DNA of 64,000 nucleotides, taken from the NCBI GenBank assembly GCA_024180945.1, contig JAKSGN010000021.1, positions 1,364,001 to 1,428,000 on the forward strand, written 5' to 3'. Positions 1 to 11,190 of this stretch are shown here, piece by piece. How positions within the stretch are numbered: position 1 is the first letter of the stretch; each line of letters opens with the position of its first letter. The notes below the pieces were generated by a model. It was not told where the DNA came from. It searched no databases and saw only the letters and a program-made list of their open reading frames with translations. Source of the DNA: Macrophomina tecta. Taxonomy: Eukaryota > Ascomycota > Dothideomycetes > Botryosphaeriales > Botryosphaeriaceae. Both the position numbers and the translations under genes were made by a program.

Positions 1-289
1 AGTACATGGACTGAATATCCCTCTTTCGATACGAGCCGCAGAAGTACCTGTCGACTAACGACACTGTTATGTGTAAGCATATAATAGAGAATGTACTCCA
101 AACCCTAATTTTCTGGGAGCGTACTTATCATCAACAACTAGCACGAGTATATCTGCTTTCTGCGTCTCGTTTAAGCCTTCGGAGTTTTGAATACTCCCTA
201 GCTCCTTCTGTGTGTTCTGGTAGCGATGAACTCTGGGGGACGCCCTTAGGCCAGGCGCAGAATAGTATTTGATTTCTCCTATAGACCGG

Positions 290-796
290 TTAGCTGGGAA
301 TATGACCTTTTGGATATGAATTGTTCCTATTACCGGCTTCCCCATAACATGTAGTCGCTAATCTCTCTTCGTCAAGAGCTTCGGGTCTCGTAGCGTCGGA
401 CAGCCCCGGGAGATCACTAGCAATGGCTACAGCCTCGGTCGCATAGGAGTAAATAATCTGCAGGAATTCGAGCTGCTTCGGTTGTGGTCGCATATCGAGG
501 AGATGCTCGGTTAGCCCGACGATACCAATCAATGGTGTTCGCAATGCATGGGAAGCCTACTAAATATTAGATTTTGATGTTATAGGCTTAATTTTTTTTT
601 TTTTTATACGTACCTTCGATGCCGGCTCGCTCGTTTTCTTGTTGCTTAGTCCTTCTATCTTTGGATCATTGTCGTGTTCCATTCTGGTTTCTAACGTACA
701 CCCCTTGTAGCCTGAACGGACGGAAGGCGCCAGGAATCGTTTCCCTTGAGTTGAGACTCTAAGCGCGGTTCTTGTACTCCCAAAGGACTCCGATGT
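290..796 (-). pseudogene. Hybrid histidine kinase fragment (HisKA / H-box region)
   Basis: Read on the minus strand, exon 614-796 joins exon 290-556 across a 57-nt intron (GTACGT...TAG, 557-613) without changing frame. The join gives the phosphoacceptor motif ASHALRTPLIGIVGLTEHLL, close to the family H-box SHELRTPLNGI. The histidine in SHALRTP would be autophosphorylated in a fungal two-component sensor kinase. Only the dimerisation/phosphoacceptor helices are visible. No ATPase N, G1 or G2 boxes follow, and the frame closes at 290. Another frame (67-345) stays open for 92 codons just downstream and may be a frameshifted continuation, but I recognise no domain in it. Upstream the frame is closed by TAA at 797-799, and no start codon or sensor domain is attached. 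I infer a truncated, decayed gene. The H-box call is firm and the exon limits less so. Confidence 0.6.
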
Positions 797-1105
797 TTAT
801 AGCTAGTATTTCTATTTCTTTGGGAACGAGCGTATGCGAGAAGGGGTATGGAAAAGATCCTACGAGACTCATGAGGTGCCACAAGCTTCGCATACTTGAG
901 GATTTACGTCAACGTGCACTAATATATGCGAATGATTAAATCCTTTCTTTGTATTGAGTATTTGACTCTAAAGATTGAATCGTTATCGGAGTGGACAAAG
1001 CGAGGCACGACCGCATTGAAGTTAGTGACACACTGACAACCTTTTTGATGAAAATATGACTCTATTTGTTTCGGGGGCAATATATGATGTTGAAATTTTG
1101 GCGAG

Positions 1106-1245
1106 CGGTTATCAATGCTGAGATGCCGCTGCATCATTAAATAATACTACTGATGAAAACTAAATGCCAATAATAAGCATAAGCAAACAAAACCATGATA
1201 TAGTCACCAATAAACATGGGTGATGCTGGTTGATAGATTACGTCA
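1106..1245 (+). repeat. Dispersed repeat, copy 1 (shortened)
   Basis: This segment shares its two ends with the repeats at 7,606 and 7,889. The start carries AGATGCCGCTGC followed by an ATT/ACTACTGATG stretch and AACTAAAT. The end carries GTGATGCTGGTTGATAG. The central roughly 110 bp of the other copies is missing or unrecognisable here. No coding potential was recognised; a MITE-like or other non-autonomous element is possible. Confidence 0.5.
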
Positions 1246-1412
1246 TAATAAGGTCCCAGACTGAATGCATTGCCGCAAACCGGTAATTTCGCGTTTCAAA
1301 TCAAGATGTGAGTCTAAGCTGGCCGCAAACAGTTAAAAACCTATATACGTCGCTCTCTAACGCACGACAATCATACTTGATGAATTTGCGCTTAATCGAT
1401 CGAATCGATGAA

Positions 1413-1432
1413 TGAGTTGAGTTGAGTTGAGC
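1413..1432. repeat. Pentanucleotide microsatellite
   Basis: Four tandem TGAGT units, the last with one substitution (TGAGC). The surrounding stretch 1,246-2,930 shows no gene I can support. Confidence 0.6.
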
Positions 1433-2933
1433 TGAATTCATTTGTCCTGACCCATCGCGCTAAGCGAGATGCAAGCTCCAGACTATTAAAATGTTCCTCT
1501 AGTAATACATTTGTGCGCGTCAAATTGGGAGAGTAATTAGGCAGTTAGGAGGGCGGGCAGTAAGGATTATAGGGATGTAGCGGAGTTCTACTCCGTGTGC
1601 TCGTCATTGTTAATAAACAGCTATGATTCCTTGGCGAACTTGAGCACAGCTTATATCTGTGTCGCATATGTCTTCCATTTCGGATCCTTCTTTTGAGTCG
1701 GATTGGTATTTCTCGGAGGTTCCCACCTAGCAGAGCCGATGGCTACTCTCTATAACTTCGCTGTTTTCGTACATTCTTCAGTCTTCTTATAGTAGTGGCC
1801 AGTCGAGAGAGACGGGTGAGACTGCCTCAGCTTCTCCGCATCCACCTTTCCCACTTTCGATCCGGCCCGTCCGTTTGCGGTGCTGGTTGAGCTAGTAGTG
1901 GCCAGTGCGTAAATGTGCGGGGGAGTTCGTCGTAAAGGTGGCGGACATGGGGTGTTAGCTGCGCTATATTAATGTTATGGAGGTGGTGACCCTTGCATAA
2001 ATTTATCCATTGTGCTACTCACGATTTATGTGCTATTTCTGTGGCTGCTTGGATCTGGAAGGGAGTCAATTGGCTGATGATCGTTCGAAGGCTTTTTCCG
2101 ACGGACAAAGACAAAACCGTTTCAGAAGAGTTTCTAGTCCGGCTTGTACCTGGCAAGGCGATCTTCACATGACAGAAAAATTTTGAGGATGTCAAGTGGC
2201 TCCATTAGTCATGTCTCAGACTGTACGGCAGATGGTTGATATATTAGCTGTAATGTATGACTGTACGTTTCCTACAATACTTAGAAAGTATGTACAGCCT
2301 TCATTGTGGTTAGTGGTGGTAGTCAATTTGCTAGTGATTGCGATAGGACGATCCACGGCCTTAGAAGAAGCGGTTGTGGCGATGGTGGCGGAGGATCCTG
2401 GAGGCGCTCGAGGCAGTTGAGGGTGGATGAACCGGCACTAGAGACTAGTAGCGCTAGAGATTATTGCAGCGCCCGTCTAGCCACCCTTTGTTATCTGCCA
2501 AATTTTTAAACATCCTTTTATCTTGAATACCTTCCTGATATGATGCTAAGAATTTAATGTTCAAAGGAATAGAAAATAGTAAGACATATTGAATTCATAT
2601 AGAAGTAAGGTCCAAGGAACACTTAAATTATTACCTGGCTTTTAAGAGTCGTAGAATGAACCTCGGTTTATAGATTTAATCGTAGTAAAATAGAAGAAAT
2701 ATTAGATCCGAGTAGAAGTAGAATGCCAAGGCGTAGGGGGGGACCGAGAAAGGAATTAGGGTTGTGCCTACGGAAGCAATAACCGAGCAGGTAATTAGCG
2801 TAGTAAACGATACATCCAACGGTTTTCGTCTTATTAAGACTCTGACTTTAATGGACGAGGACCTTCATTATAAGGCTGTCGAAGATAATATTATATTGTC
2901 GGATAAGCGGTGTATTGGCAAGGGCTTAGCCTA

Positions 2934-3546
2934 TTCCATTATTTCTTCCTTTCTAAACGCGTCTATTGTGCCATTGTCACCTCGTCTAAAAGCCTCGGCG
3001 ACCTCTGCAATGTTGTGAAAGCCGTTAATAGCTAGCTGCCGAGCTATGGCGATGGCGATATTCTTATCCGCGGTAGTGCAGATGCCTATGATAACATCCT
3101 TTAGTTCACCGCTCTGCTTCTCCAGCTTATAGATACGTTGCTCAAGGGCGAAGGTGGACCGCTGGTTGCCGGCGGTGTTGTGAGCGCAGTCGCGTCGGTT
3201 TGTAGCGAGATATGGTAGGCAATCGGGGCGCGCTCCATCGCACTATAGTAGATCAGCATTGCTTGACGGGCCAACGGCGAGCGAGCTGAGTAACTTTATG
3301 CTTGTGGCGCTGAACCGGCTGGCGCTTAACCACGCCCTCATCTAGGGGTTGGGTGGAAGAAGTCTGTGGCGCATGGGCGATGAGGTCTTGGCGCCAGTCA
3401 ACACTAGCCGGCGTGCTCTCGGGCTTGGGTAAATCCAGGTCTTTGCGCTCGATATTAGGGTACATCGTAGATATCTCGCTCATGGATGATAAGGAGGGTG
3501 TTGTGGGCGTGCGGCAGAATCTATTTGGGCTAAACTTCCCCGCCAC
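2934..3546 (-). pseudogene. Decayed coding region, function not recognised
   Basis: On the minus strand two stretches look protein-coding but lie in different frames. The first (3,253-3,546, 97 codons) is proline- and charge-rich and ends in TGA. The second (roughly 3,220 down to a TAG at 2,934-2,936) has no suitable ATG. It contains a coiled-coil-like helix beginning with FALEQRIYKLEKQSGELK, followed by an amphipathic stretch rich in alanine and isoleucine. Third-frame coding also appears briefly between them near 3,200. The simplest reading is one gene broken by indels. I do not recognise the family. It lies just left of, and on the opposite strand to, a LINE ORF1-like fragment. Confidence 0.3.
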
Positions 3547-3892
3547 ACTCTAGCGAGGGGTGAAAACATACTGACGCACCGGACGTAGTCCAAGCCGCTC
3601 ATCTATCTACTAAGCCGTTCCGTCAGGGGGCCGCGGAGGTAACGCCGAAGGGCATGCCGAGCACTGGAATCGGGTGCCTCCTCTCTAGCCTTCCATGACT
3701 CATCAGCTCCGCGTGCTTTTTGCTGTTTGGACAGGATCTAGCCGCATCTTGGCGGTGCACGTGCAGATCGGCGCCTGTACCAAGTCTATCGCAGTCTTCG
3801 GGAACGCCCCAACTATCGTGCTCTCCATCGCGCAAACCAACTGTCCAACGCCAGTCTTGCGCGTCAATTGCAGCTGAGTTATCGAAGAAACC

Positions 3893-4400
3893 GGTTATAT
3901 ACGACATCATCGAGCAGAACAAAGCGCTTACTGAACAGAATGAGGCCCTGATGGAGCAAGGCGCTAGGAACGAGGAGATCAAACAGCTATCGAGCGCGCT
4001 TGAGATGTCCGATGAGATGCAGGGCAAGATGGAAGAGCGTATGGGAAAAAATGGAAAAGTAGATGGCCGCGCTCATTGAGACGCCACGCAGGAGCCTAAG
4101 GTCACAGTCCCAGATCAATGCCACGTACACGAACGTACTCCAAGGAGCTCTGCTGACACCTGCAAACAGCAGTCTATTGTCTAACGCTGCCGTCCCCTTG
4201 CGCACGAACCACGCCATCGCCCCTACGACTCGAATGACGCCGCCCACGATCGAGCTCGATCTCACCAACGCAAACGTTGATACCGCAAGTCCTAGGGATA
4301 TTCGTACGCGGCTGCAGACAACGCTAGAGAACTAGGAAGCTATAGATGAGATAAAGGCTGCGGAATCGCAAGGAATCCGAGCGATGCATAGATTGGTCAA
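3893..4400 (+). pseudogene. Tad-like LINE ORF1 (gag-like) fragment
   Basis: Two overlapping plus-strand frames together resemble ORF1 of fungal Tad1-clade LINEs. First comes a coiled-coil run (IEQNKALTEQNEALMEQG, about 3,905-3,960). After a frame change near 4,060 there is a low-complexity Thr/Pro segment, then a segment with TIELDLTNANVD and SPRDIRTRLQTTLEN, the usual spot for a short beta-strand/helix module in these proteins. An in-frame TAG at 4,333-4,335 interrupts the module, yet plausible sequence continues for about 20 codons. No zinc knuckles or ORF2 follow. I infer a truncated relic. The family assignment rests on remembered pattern only. Confidence 0.4.
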
Positions 4401-4697
4401 CGGTTGGGCTCATGTTCCATTAGCACACAGAAAGCTTAAACAAATCTGGCAACAAGCCATTAAATAGCCAATGATTGGGCTCACATTCCATCAATAGATG
4501 ACTTTCCAGCTTGGTTCCCCTGAAGTCTCTAGTGTAAAATCACAAGACGTCTTAGAATGAATGGGTGTCAGAGGTCATGTCTGATGTGCACTTCCATGCG
4601 TCACATTTCTTTTATGCCTTGCACAGCGCCCTACTACTCATGTACTTAACCTGCTGCAACTCACACAATTAAAAAAAGAACAGCAGCGCTTATTTCT

Positions 4698-5354
4698 TTG
4701 CCCTGTTCGACAGTAATTGTTGGATTGCGTGGTAGCATAGCTCAAGCCGCTCGAGTGAAGCGAGAAGCTGGCCCCACTTACGACGAAATACGTGATCGCC
4801 CACGGATGATTTTCCTTATCGGGAAGAGATCGGACGATCGAAGAAATCGGCCGATCGAAGAGAATCGAAGTAGCGCGACGTCCGAAGTTATCGGAGGATG
4901 CACCAAATCCCACTACTGTCACCCGCCGGGAAGAAAGACCAAAACTTGCGTTGGCCTATTCATATCGCTCCATGATGGCATCCATCAGCGCGTCGTTACT
5001 GGACACTGGAACGACAACGAACCAGACAATGAGGATTCGCTGCAATGGCTTGCGAAAGAAGATGCGGATAGGAAGATATGGCTCTGGCTTGGGCAGCAGT
5101 CGCTGAACTTGAAAGATGATTGTCCACCAAGAACGACGGTTGTGCGGCTGAGCGAGGACGAACGCACTGCGAGCCTTTGCTGCGTCAAAGCGTACCCGAA
5201 CTTGGCCTACCATGCCGCTGCCCTAATCGTTTCCAGCCGCGACATCGCCATCGGCACTGTGTTCCTCCTTGATGTCGCCGATCGCAGTAACTCGGAGCGA
5301 AGGGATCTCGGCCACCTGGTTAGGACAGCCAGAAAATGTATGGCCCGGACGTGA
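4698..5354 (+). CDS. Open frame with a possible GAF-like segment
   Basis: A 218-codon frame with an uncertain start. Its C-terminal part resembles the GAF region of fungal hybrid histidine kinases. WLWLGQQSLNLKDDCP is followed by a polar stretch, then a YHAAAL...IAIGTVFLLDVADRSN core and a helix with DLGHLVRTARKCM. In the family this is where the 'F-Y-A-G-x-P-L ... IG-s-l-x-v-l-D' core lies. The N-terminal half (residues 1-85) looks unlike any domain I know. The frame stops at 5,352-5,354, and no HisKA or receiver domain follows. It could be the sensor end of the same broken kinase whose H-box lies on the opposite strand at 0.3-0.8 kb, or a chance open frame. Confidence 0.3.
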   Translation: MPCSTVIVGLRGSIAQAARVKREAGPTYDEIRDRPRMIFLIGKRSDDRRNRPIEENRSSATSEVIGGCTKSHYCHPPGRKTKTCVGLFISLHDGIHQRVVTGHWNDNEPDNEDSLQWLAKEDADRKIWLWLGQQSLNLKDDCPPRTTVVRLSEDERTASLCCVKAYPNLAYHAAALIVSSRDIAIGTVFLLDVADRSNSERRDLGHLVRTARKCMART

Positions 5355-7605
5355 CGCAGTGCTAGTCGTTCTTCTGGGACCAGTAGCTAATATCATCGCC
5401 CAAACTGCTGGCCGCAGAAGCCAATTTAGCGTGATGTCATCAGTCCAGCCCGTTTAAGGCCGAAGTCCGATCTCGAGCATCCCTGGTCATGGTTGAGGCT
5501 GAGAACACAGATTTCCGTAAGCGCTACCTAGTCCTCTTTCGCCAAAACTCCCCCGCAACCAGCCATTCCACTGAGCGGCCCAAAGCCAACACTAATCGTG
5601 CCGGTCAAGCTGCATCATCAAGGTAACGCTATTCCCTAGCGTATTCCTACATATTGTTTTAGTCCCGCCCACTTTTCCGCATACTATCAGTTCACTCTTC
5701 TTCTATGTCGTCAGAGAAACAAACGTTGCGTTGGTTGCAAAGCTTGTTCAATTGATCTAAGTACTCTCTGAATTTCTAAAACCTGATCTATAGGGGTTTA
5801 GCTCCAAATGATGGCGGTCGATATGCTTCAACAATATGTTCGTGCGCAGAATCTATCCTTTAGCACAATCCTCTCAGTTACTGTAACGAGATTAGCGGAG
5901 TTCGCACCGAGCCGTGGCTTGGCATAGACGCGAATTCTTGCAATGGTCTTCCCATCTCCCTCTTCCTTGTAGCTGAGCTAATACACATTTCGCACTATTT
6001 TCTGTTTTAAGTATAATCTCAAAGGAGATCTCTGGTCGGCTCCGTAAAATATTTGAGTGATGGTTGGATCGTAATCAGACGACGGAAAACTTTATACGGA
6101 CGGAAGGCAGGTGCGCCGAAGAGTAGATCGAGCCTAGGTATACGTCCTTCGTGTAGTGCGGAATTCATTTTTTGCTAACAGCTAGCTGCAGTCGTAGTAG
6201 GAAAGTCGGTCTCTTAGGCGGCCCAGAGTAGCTATGCTTCGCCTAGATCACCGCAAGATACATAGAGCAGGACACATCGGCGGACTAAGCCACGCCCTCA
6301 AGCCCTGTTTACATGGCAGTATTCCACGCCGAGCCCTCCACAGATTCTGGCACCAGATTCTAATTTATCACTAGGGAAATAATATAACGCCTGCAGGATT
6401 ATCCATTAAAGAAACCGAGATAGGAAGCGCGACCTAGATCGTAATTACCCGAAACTATAGATACAGCTAACTTCTGGAAGAGTCACTTATAAATAACCTA
6501 GTCCTTTACACCTGCGCATGTGGCCCACAGATCTTTAGCTTATTGTGCCCCGCCGCCTGTGTCAGGATGCCTTATAACATCTAAGTCGCCGTACCTACTC
6601 TCGTTGGTAGCCTACTGTCTTGCACCGCAACGTCCGGTGTTCTAGTATTATATATCATATATGCCGACCAGTAAAGGTCTTTCCGTTATGCTCTTGTCCT
6701 TAACCTTGCTTTGGCTGGTAGAGTTTCCAGACAGATATAAACAGGAAGATTCAACTAATAATCTATTAGAATTTATAAATTCATTGAATAACTCTATCTC
6801 CGGAATCTATACAATTTTAAATAAAGGCAAAATAATTCCAGGTCTAGCCTGCACCTTAAATGGCTGGGTAGGCCTGTAGTCAGTCCAGGTGTATTCTACC
6901 AATATGATTTAATGGAAATTGAGATCAGCTGTAACCTAATCTACAATACTCATGTATTAGGTTTTATACACAAGTTCGACTATCATAGTATCAATACTAT
7001 TTTTAATATTTGTCATTAATCTAATAATTTATTAACTACTTCTATTTAGTTGTAAATAGTCTCCAGTTACTTAAGAATTCAGTCATTCATTCACTTATTA
7101 TGATTGATTCACCCATTTTATTTCATTAGGTTATGAGCCCGGGTCGCTCTAGCGCATTGTAGCACCCAGCCTGTTAAACTATATTATACAGCTAGAGCTA
7201 GCTGCAGTCGTATAGCAAGTAGATTATACTCGCCACTAGTATGTCTAATACAATAGTAAAGGAGCTTAGATATATTCTAAGACTTATTAGATTAAAGAAC
7301 TTTGTTTAGTGGAAGACGCTGCTGTAATAATACTTTAAACGAGAAGATGTCTAGCTTATTATTATAGAATAATAGAAGAAGCTGGTAGAGACACTTCTAA
7401 TAGATTCTAAAGAAGAAGACAGGATTAGTAAGAAAGTCCTTACTATTTACTAAAGAAAGCTGAAGAGGTGGATAAGCTAGAAGACTAAAGATTCGAAGGT
7501 AATATTTACTATTTAGGTCATAGTCTACTCTGACTACGTTAGAAGCCTCGCAACATTTATATTAGCTAAAGAAATGTGGAACGAAATTATTGGATTAGGG
7601 TGAAC
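5355..7605. other. Intergenic, no gene supported; AT-rich from about 6,900
   Basis: I see no supportable gene. A 72-codon frame at 6,661-6,879 has no recognisable domain and lies in AT-rich DNA. The motif GCTAGCTGCAGTCGTA occurs at about 6,183 and again at about 7,199. From 6,900 onward the sequence becomes TpA-rich with many stops in all frames, as expected for an old RIP-mutated repeat. Confidence 0.5.
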
Positions 7606-7852
7606 GGTTATTAATGATGAAGATGCCGCTGCTCTATTGAATGGTGCTACTGATGCTAACTAAATACCCATATTGCTGAATAGCAACGTGTCTATTTAAT
7701 GAAGCAGTGTAGTTTTATAACGAATGTGAGGCGCATAATTTGCTTATGTGCAGGGGGGTAATGCTGAGACTGTAAGAGCCGTGTTTGATGAGAATAAGTA
7801 AATAAGCAACGGTGAATAAGTAATAACATTAGGTAATGCTGGTTGATACTAT
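7606..7852 (+). repeat. Dispersed repeat, copy 2
   Basis: First of two adjacent copies of a repeat about 250 bp long. It begins AACGGTTATTAATGATGAAG, runs through GATGCCGCTGCTCTATT, ATGCTAACTAAATACC, AACGAATGTGAGGCGCATAA and GTAAGAGCCGTGTTTGATGA, and ends GTAATGCTGGTTGATA. The next copy starts about 283 bp later. No protein frame was recognised. Confidence 0.6.
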
Positions 7853-7888
7853 CTAATAAATACGAGTATATCCGTTGGACTATGTTGA

Positions 7889-8146
7889 ACGCTCGTTAAT
7901 GATAAAGGTGCCGCTGCTCTATTTAACGAGGCTACTAATGCTAACTAAATACCTATATCGCTGAGTAATAAAGTTTCTATTTAATTAGGCAGTGCAGTTG
8001 TGTAACGAATGTGAAGCGCATAATTGCTTATATGCCAGAGGGGGGAGGGTGTGGTTAATACAAAGAGTGTAAGAGCCGTGTTTAATAAGAATAAGTAAAT
8101 AGGTAACTATAATAAGCAATAACCGTATGTAATGCTGGTTAATAGA
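7889..8146 (+). repeat. Dispersed repeat, copy 3
   Basis: Second of the adjacent pair. It has the same ordered blocks as the copy at 7,606: GTGCCGCTGCTCTATTTAAC, ATGCTAACTAAATACC, AACGAATGTGAAGCGCATAA, GTAAGAGCCGTGTTTAATAA and GTAATGCTGGTTAATAGAT. Many of the differences from copy 2 are C/T or G/A transitions, in keeping with RIP. Confidence 0.6.
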
Positions 8147-8322
8147 TAGAAACGTAGTCTCTTAATTCATGTATTGTTTGACGTATGTACAAGCGATTAA
8201 GCTCTAAAATCCAAGAAAGGATTTTTTGAATATCGATAAATATGTTTTAATGTTAGATGTATGCGTCAGTTCTACCAACCCTAATATTAGGGGGTGGGGG
8301 TATAAGAGGCCCCCTAGTAACG

Positions 8323-8357
8323 TGGAGTAACTGGACGAGTTCCGTCCTTTTACTCCA
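8323..8357. other. Perfectly centred hairpin
   Basis: TGGAGTAA (8,323-8,330) and GGACG (8,333-8,337) pair with CGTCC (8,343-8,347) and TTACTCCA (8,350-8,357) around a 5-nt loop, with one 2-nt mismatch. It sits in AT-rich DNA 0.36 kb from the stop of the regulator gene on the minus strand. It may be a transposon end or a chance fold. The stretch 8,147-8,714 otherwise holds nothing I can name. Confidence 0.4.
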
Positions 8358-8714
8358 TTCCAACGTTTTATAAAGCACAGACGAGAGAGGATTTAGATAT
8401 ATTAAAAAATTAAGAGTATAGAACAAAGATTCTATTAAGAGTAGTTTGTATTACACGATAAGCGCTATAATTTATTCTAACGGAGTATAAAAGATTAAAC
8501 TAAGAAAATAAACCAAGCATATTACTCATTGATTGGTGTACGTTAGGGGCTAAGCTCTATATATAATCGTAAGCGTAGGGTATTATTCCTTAACACCCAT
8601 ATTCAAGCCCTTTTCCACATCGTTAGCGACCTACTAATTACAAGAACGCCCGGAATTAGCTAGATAAATCTACGGAAAATTAGTGTAGAACAACGGTATA
8701 AAAATCTTCTAGCT

Positions 8715-11190
8715 CTATGACGCCATGCCGTTAATAGACTTCACGTCACCGAGCCATTCGAGAAGGTATTAGACGGTAAGCATATGCTCTTTTTGGCTGA
8801 TGGCTGTACGATAAACATCGCTATGGACGCTGCTTATTGATATGACCCGTAGGATGAGCAAGACTCCAACAAAGTTTTGCGTCCATGTAAACAGTAGCGG
8901 GACCAGTCTCTTGCGGTTTTTAAAGGGCGCAAGCGCCATCGGCCATAAAAGAGCACTTTGGATGGACAATCCAGCAAATTGCCGGTCTTCATCCGTCGTC
9001 GATCCCGGCCAGTGGAAAATTTTGTACACAAAAGGCCGATGCAAGATGAAGCGTGCGTGGTAGTACCGCGACCGTATATGTGCATTAGCGAGATCCCGAG
9101 CGTCAGCCTGCCCAAGGAAAATGCGGGCGCGGTTGGAACTTAAGACATATAAGGCCTTAGTTGAGTCGAGGTTGGCGTAATGGAAGCAGGATTCAGATGG
9201 CTCTTCAGCCCATTGTAGTGGCAGGGGGAGCATAGAGCGCCAAGATTCGAGCTGGCGAGAGAGCTCACGTATCACATGACTCGGCGGGCCATCACATCCG
9301 TCGTGTATCTCAGACGTAGGCTTCGATGCTGTGTTGCGAGGTAAGTTAGCCGGCCTTTCAAGCCTAGAAAACTAAGGGCTACACTCTGGCTTTCTTTGAC
9401 TTTCGTTGAACGTCTAGCGAGCAGTTCGCAGCCCCGATAATAAAGCACAGAATGGGGATATCAGTACATACCATTGAAGATAAACTTGTGGATCCGCGTT
9501 ACCACCCGGTGAAGCGCTATCATTGCAAGCAAATGCATAACCGTCTGTTAGTCTTCCTCTGTACTCTGACCCCACAGCTCGCCAGGAAGGGGTACGTTAT
9601 CCTCATAGTCGCAAATTTCTGTGCGTGGCAAATCGAGATCGAAATAATACCAGCTTATAAAAAAAAGTAAACATAGGGCCATCTATCGCAAGGTTCGACA
9701 TCGTACGTACTCCTCAATTATCTGCACGTCCAATAAAGCCTTTTCAAGATATTTCCGCGTACCGTAAACCAGTCAATAGCGGTGCTTCCGAAGGTTAGTC
9801 GTGCGTCAGGGTCGCGTAATACTATCGCCCACTTACCATTTCATCATGATTTGAAAGGCCGAGGACGCTGCTAGAGCAGCATGCCAACAGTCCTGTAGAA
9901 GAGGTCAGCAGAAGCACAATATAAAATTTGCCACGTGCCTCTCACGAGATGTCTGCCGCAGGACTCGTAATAGATTCTGAGTTTTAAAGACTCAGTATTT
10001 GCCATTACTCGGAATAAGCTGATCACTTACGCCGATAGTAGCGATATCTCAATAGACTTGATGGAACATTGATTTGCAACGAATCCAAACCTTTGTCGAG
10101 CCTCATTGAAGATGTCTAGCCCCGGTGGTCTCTCAAGCGTTCCTCCTCGCAAGCCGCTTTGAAAGGGCATGCCATTCTCCAGCGGCGACGAAAATGTGCC
10201 GTCGACAGCCACTTTACCCAGGGCAAACACTAGCAGCGCGATTATTGAGTCGAAATCGCCGTCCTCAAATCCATTTTCCGCAACTTTGGGCAGAGTCACT
10301 TCCATAAAGTGCTGCCGGTCGAGAATGAAATACAGCATGTTAAATGTATTGAAGTAATAAAGAGCGTCTGTGCTCATTTCTTCATACGTAAACTTCAGAA
10401 AGTGTACTCTGCTCGCGGAATTAAGGGCCGAGCCATGGATGTAAGGCTCTGCCTCCAGTCGGGGGCTAGGAGATAAAGACTGAGAGTGTTTCTGCAGCTC
10501 GTATTGAATAAACCATGGTGAACCTTCTTGCGCGAGCATGTGGAGATCCTCTCCCACGTCTATGTGATATTCGGTAAGGCATGAGCGAATAAAGGGCCAT
10601 AAAAGAACTTCGTGAGATGGAGTAACGTGCGCGTATGCGTTCCGTCGATCTTGCGTGTGAGCCATGGTTGGGGAGTTGTGGGTTGGAACCTGCCGAGAGC
10701 GTGGTTGGTCCTGCGCTCGAAACATTTGATCTTCCAAAATCAGCGAACCGCCACTAGTTGAGGCACGACCGCGCTGAGAGGTCATGTAGGACTCGACTCT
10801 GTGCGCACGACTTACCCAATCATCGGCGTTGTTAAACCGGTCAATCTGTGCTTCAACACGTCGAAGAGCATCCAATATAATGTCGATGGTTCCATCTGTT
10901 CTGGAAGCAGTCAGCCTAAGATTTCATACACGTCACGTGCACCCTGAGAATGACTGCACAGAATTCTGGACGACTGACTTCATTGGATGTGGGTCTATGT
11001 AGTGGTATTTAGCTCCTACATGTAAACAGGAACTGCATTTGGGCCTGCGTTCGTCACATCTCGACTTGCGAGCCCTGCAGTTCTCACAGGCTTGGGCGGC
11101 GATAGGGACGCGTTTCCGCCGGTGTGTGCGAGCAGAAAGTTCGTTAGGATGTGTAGGCCCGTCGGCGGTACTTGACGGAAAGACAATCAT
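8715..11190 (-). pseudogene. Zn2Cys6 fungal transcription factor, broken by three premature stops
   Basis: The full gene can be followed through seven exons: 10,979-11,190; 10,031-10,915; 9,946-9,976; 9,837-9,892; 9,707-9,784; 9,472-9,653; 8,715-9,328. All introns are GT-AG and keep one frame (686 codons). The introns are 52-63 nt except one of 143 nt. The zinc cluster has Cys35, 38, 45, 52 and 55 (ACENCRARKSRCDERRPKCSS), but the sixth ligand is Tyr (codon TAC, 11,005-11,007). The middle homology region follows, with SCGRHLDCWHAALAAS, then LKRLYWTC and YYFDLDLPRTEI, and the conserved C-terminal LFTWTQNF region. The frame ends at a natural-looking TAG. Three in-frame TAA codons lie at 9,718-9,720, 9,548-9,550 and 8,769-8,771. 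Each is one C-to-T change from CAA, and TAC is one G-to-A change from TGC, so RIP leakage is a likely cause. The intact relative would be a nuclear DNA-binding regulator whose targets cannot be told from the sequence. Confidence 0.75.

Noticed and set aside
67..345. 92-codon minus-strand frame containing ILVLVVDD, like the start of a receiver domain
   Set aside because: The rest does not follow the receiver pattern, and there is not enough room for an ATPase domain between it and the H-box. Mentioned only as a possible frameshifted continuation.
4403..4495. Short repeat GGCTCATGTTCCATTAG / GGCTCACATTCCATCAATAG about 69 bp apart
   Set aside because: Only two diverged copies of about 17 bp; could be chance or the tail of the LINE fragment.
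6661..6879. 72-codon frame starting with a hydrophobic segment, like a small secreted protein
   Set aside because: Situated in AT-rich, probably RIP-affected DNA; no cleavage site pattern, no cysteines beyond one, and no supporting context.
8268..8300. CCAACCCTAATATTAGGGGGTGG, resembling inward-facing telomere repeats
   Set aside because: A single TTAGGG-like unit on each side; a simple palindrome rather than a telomeric array.
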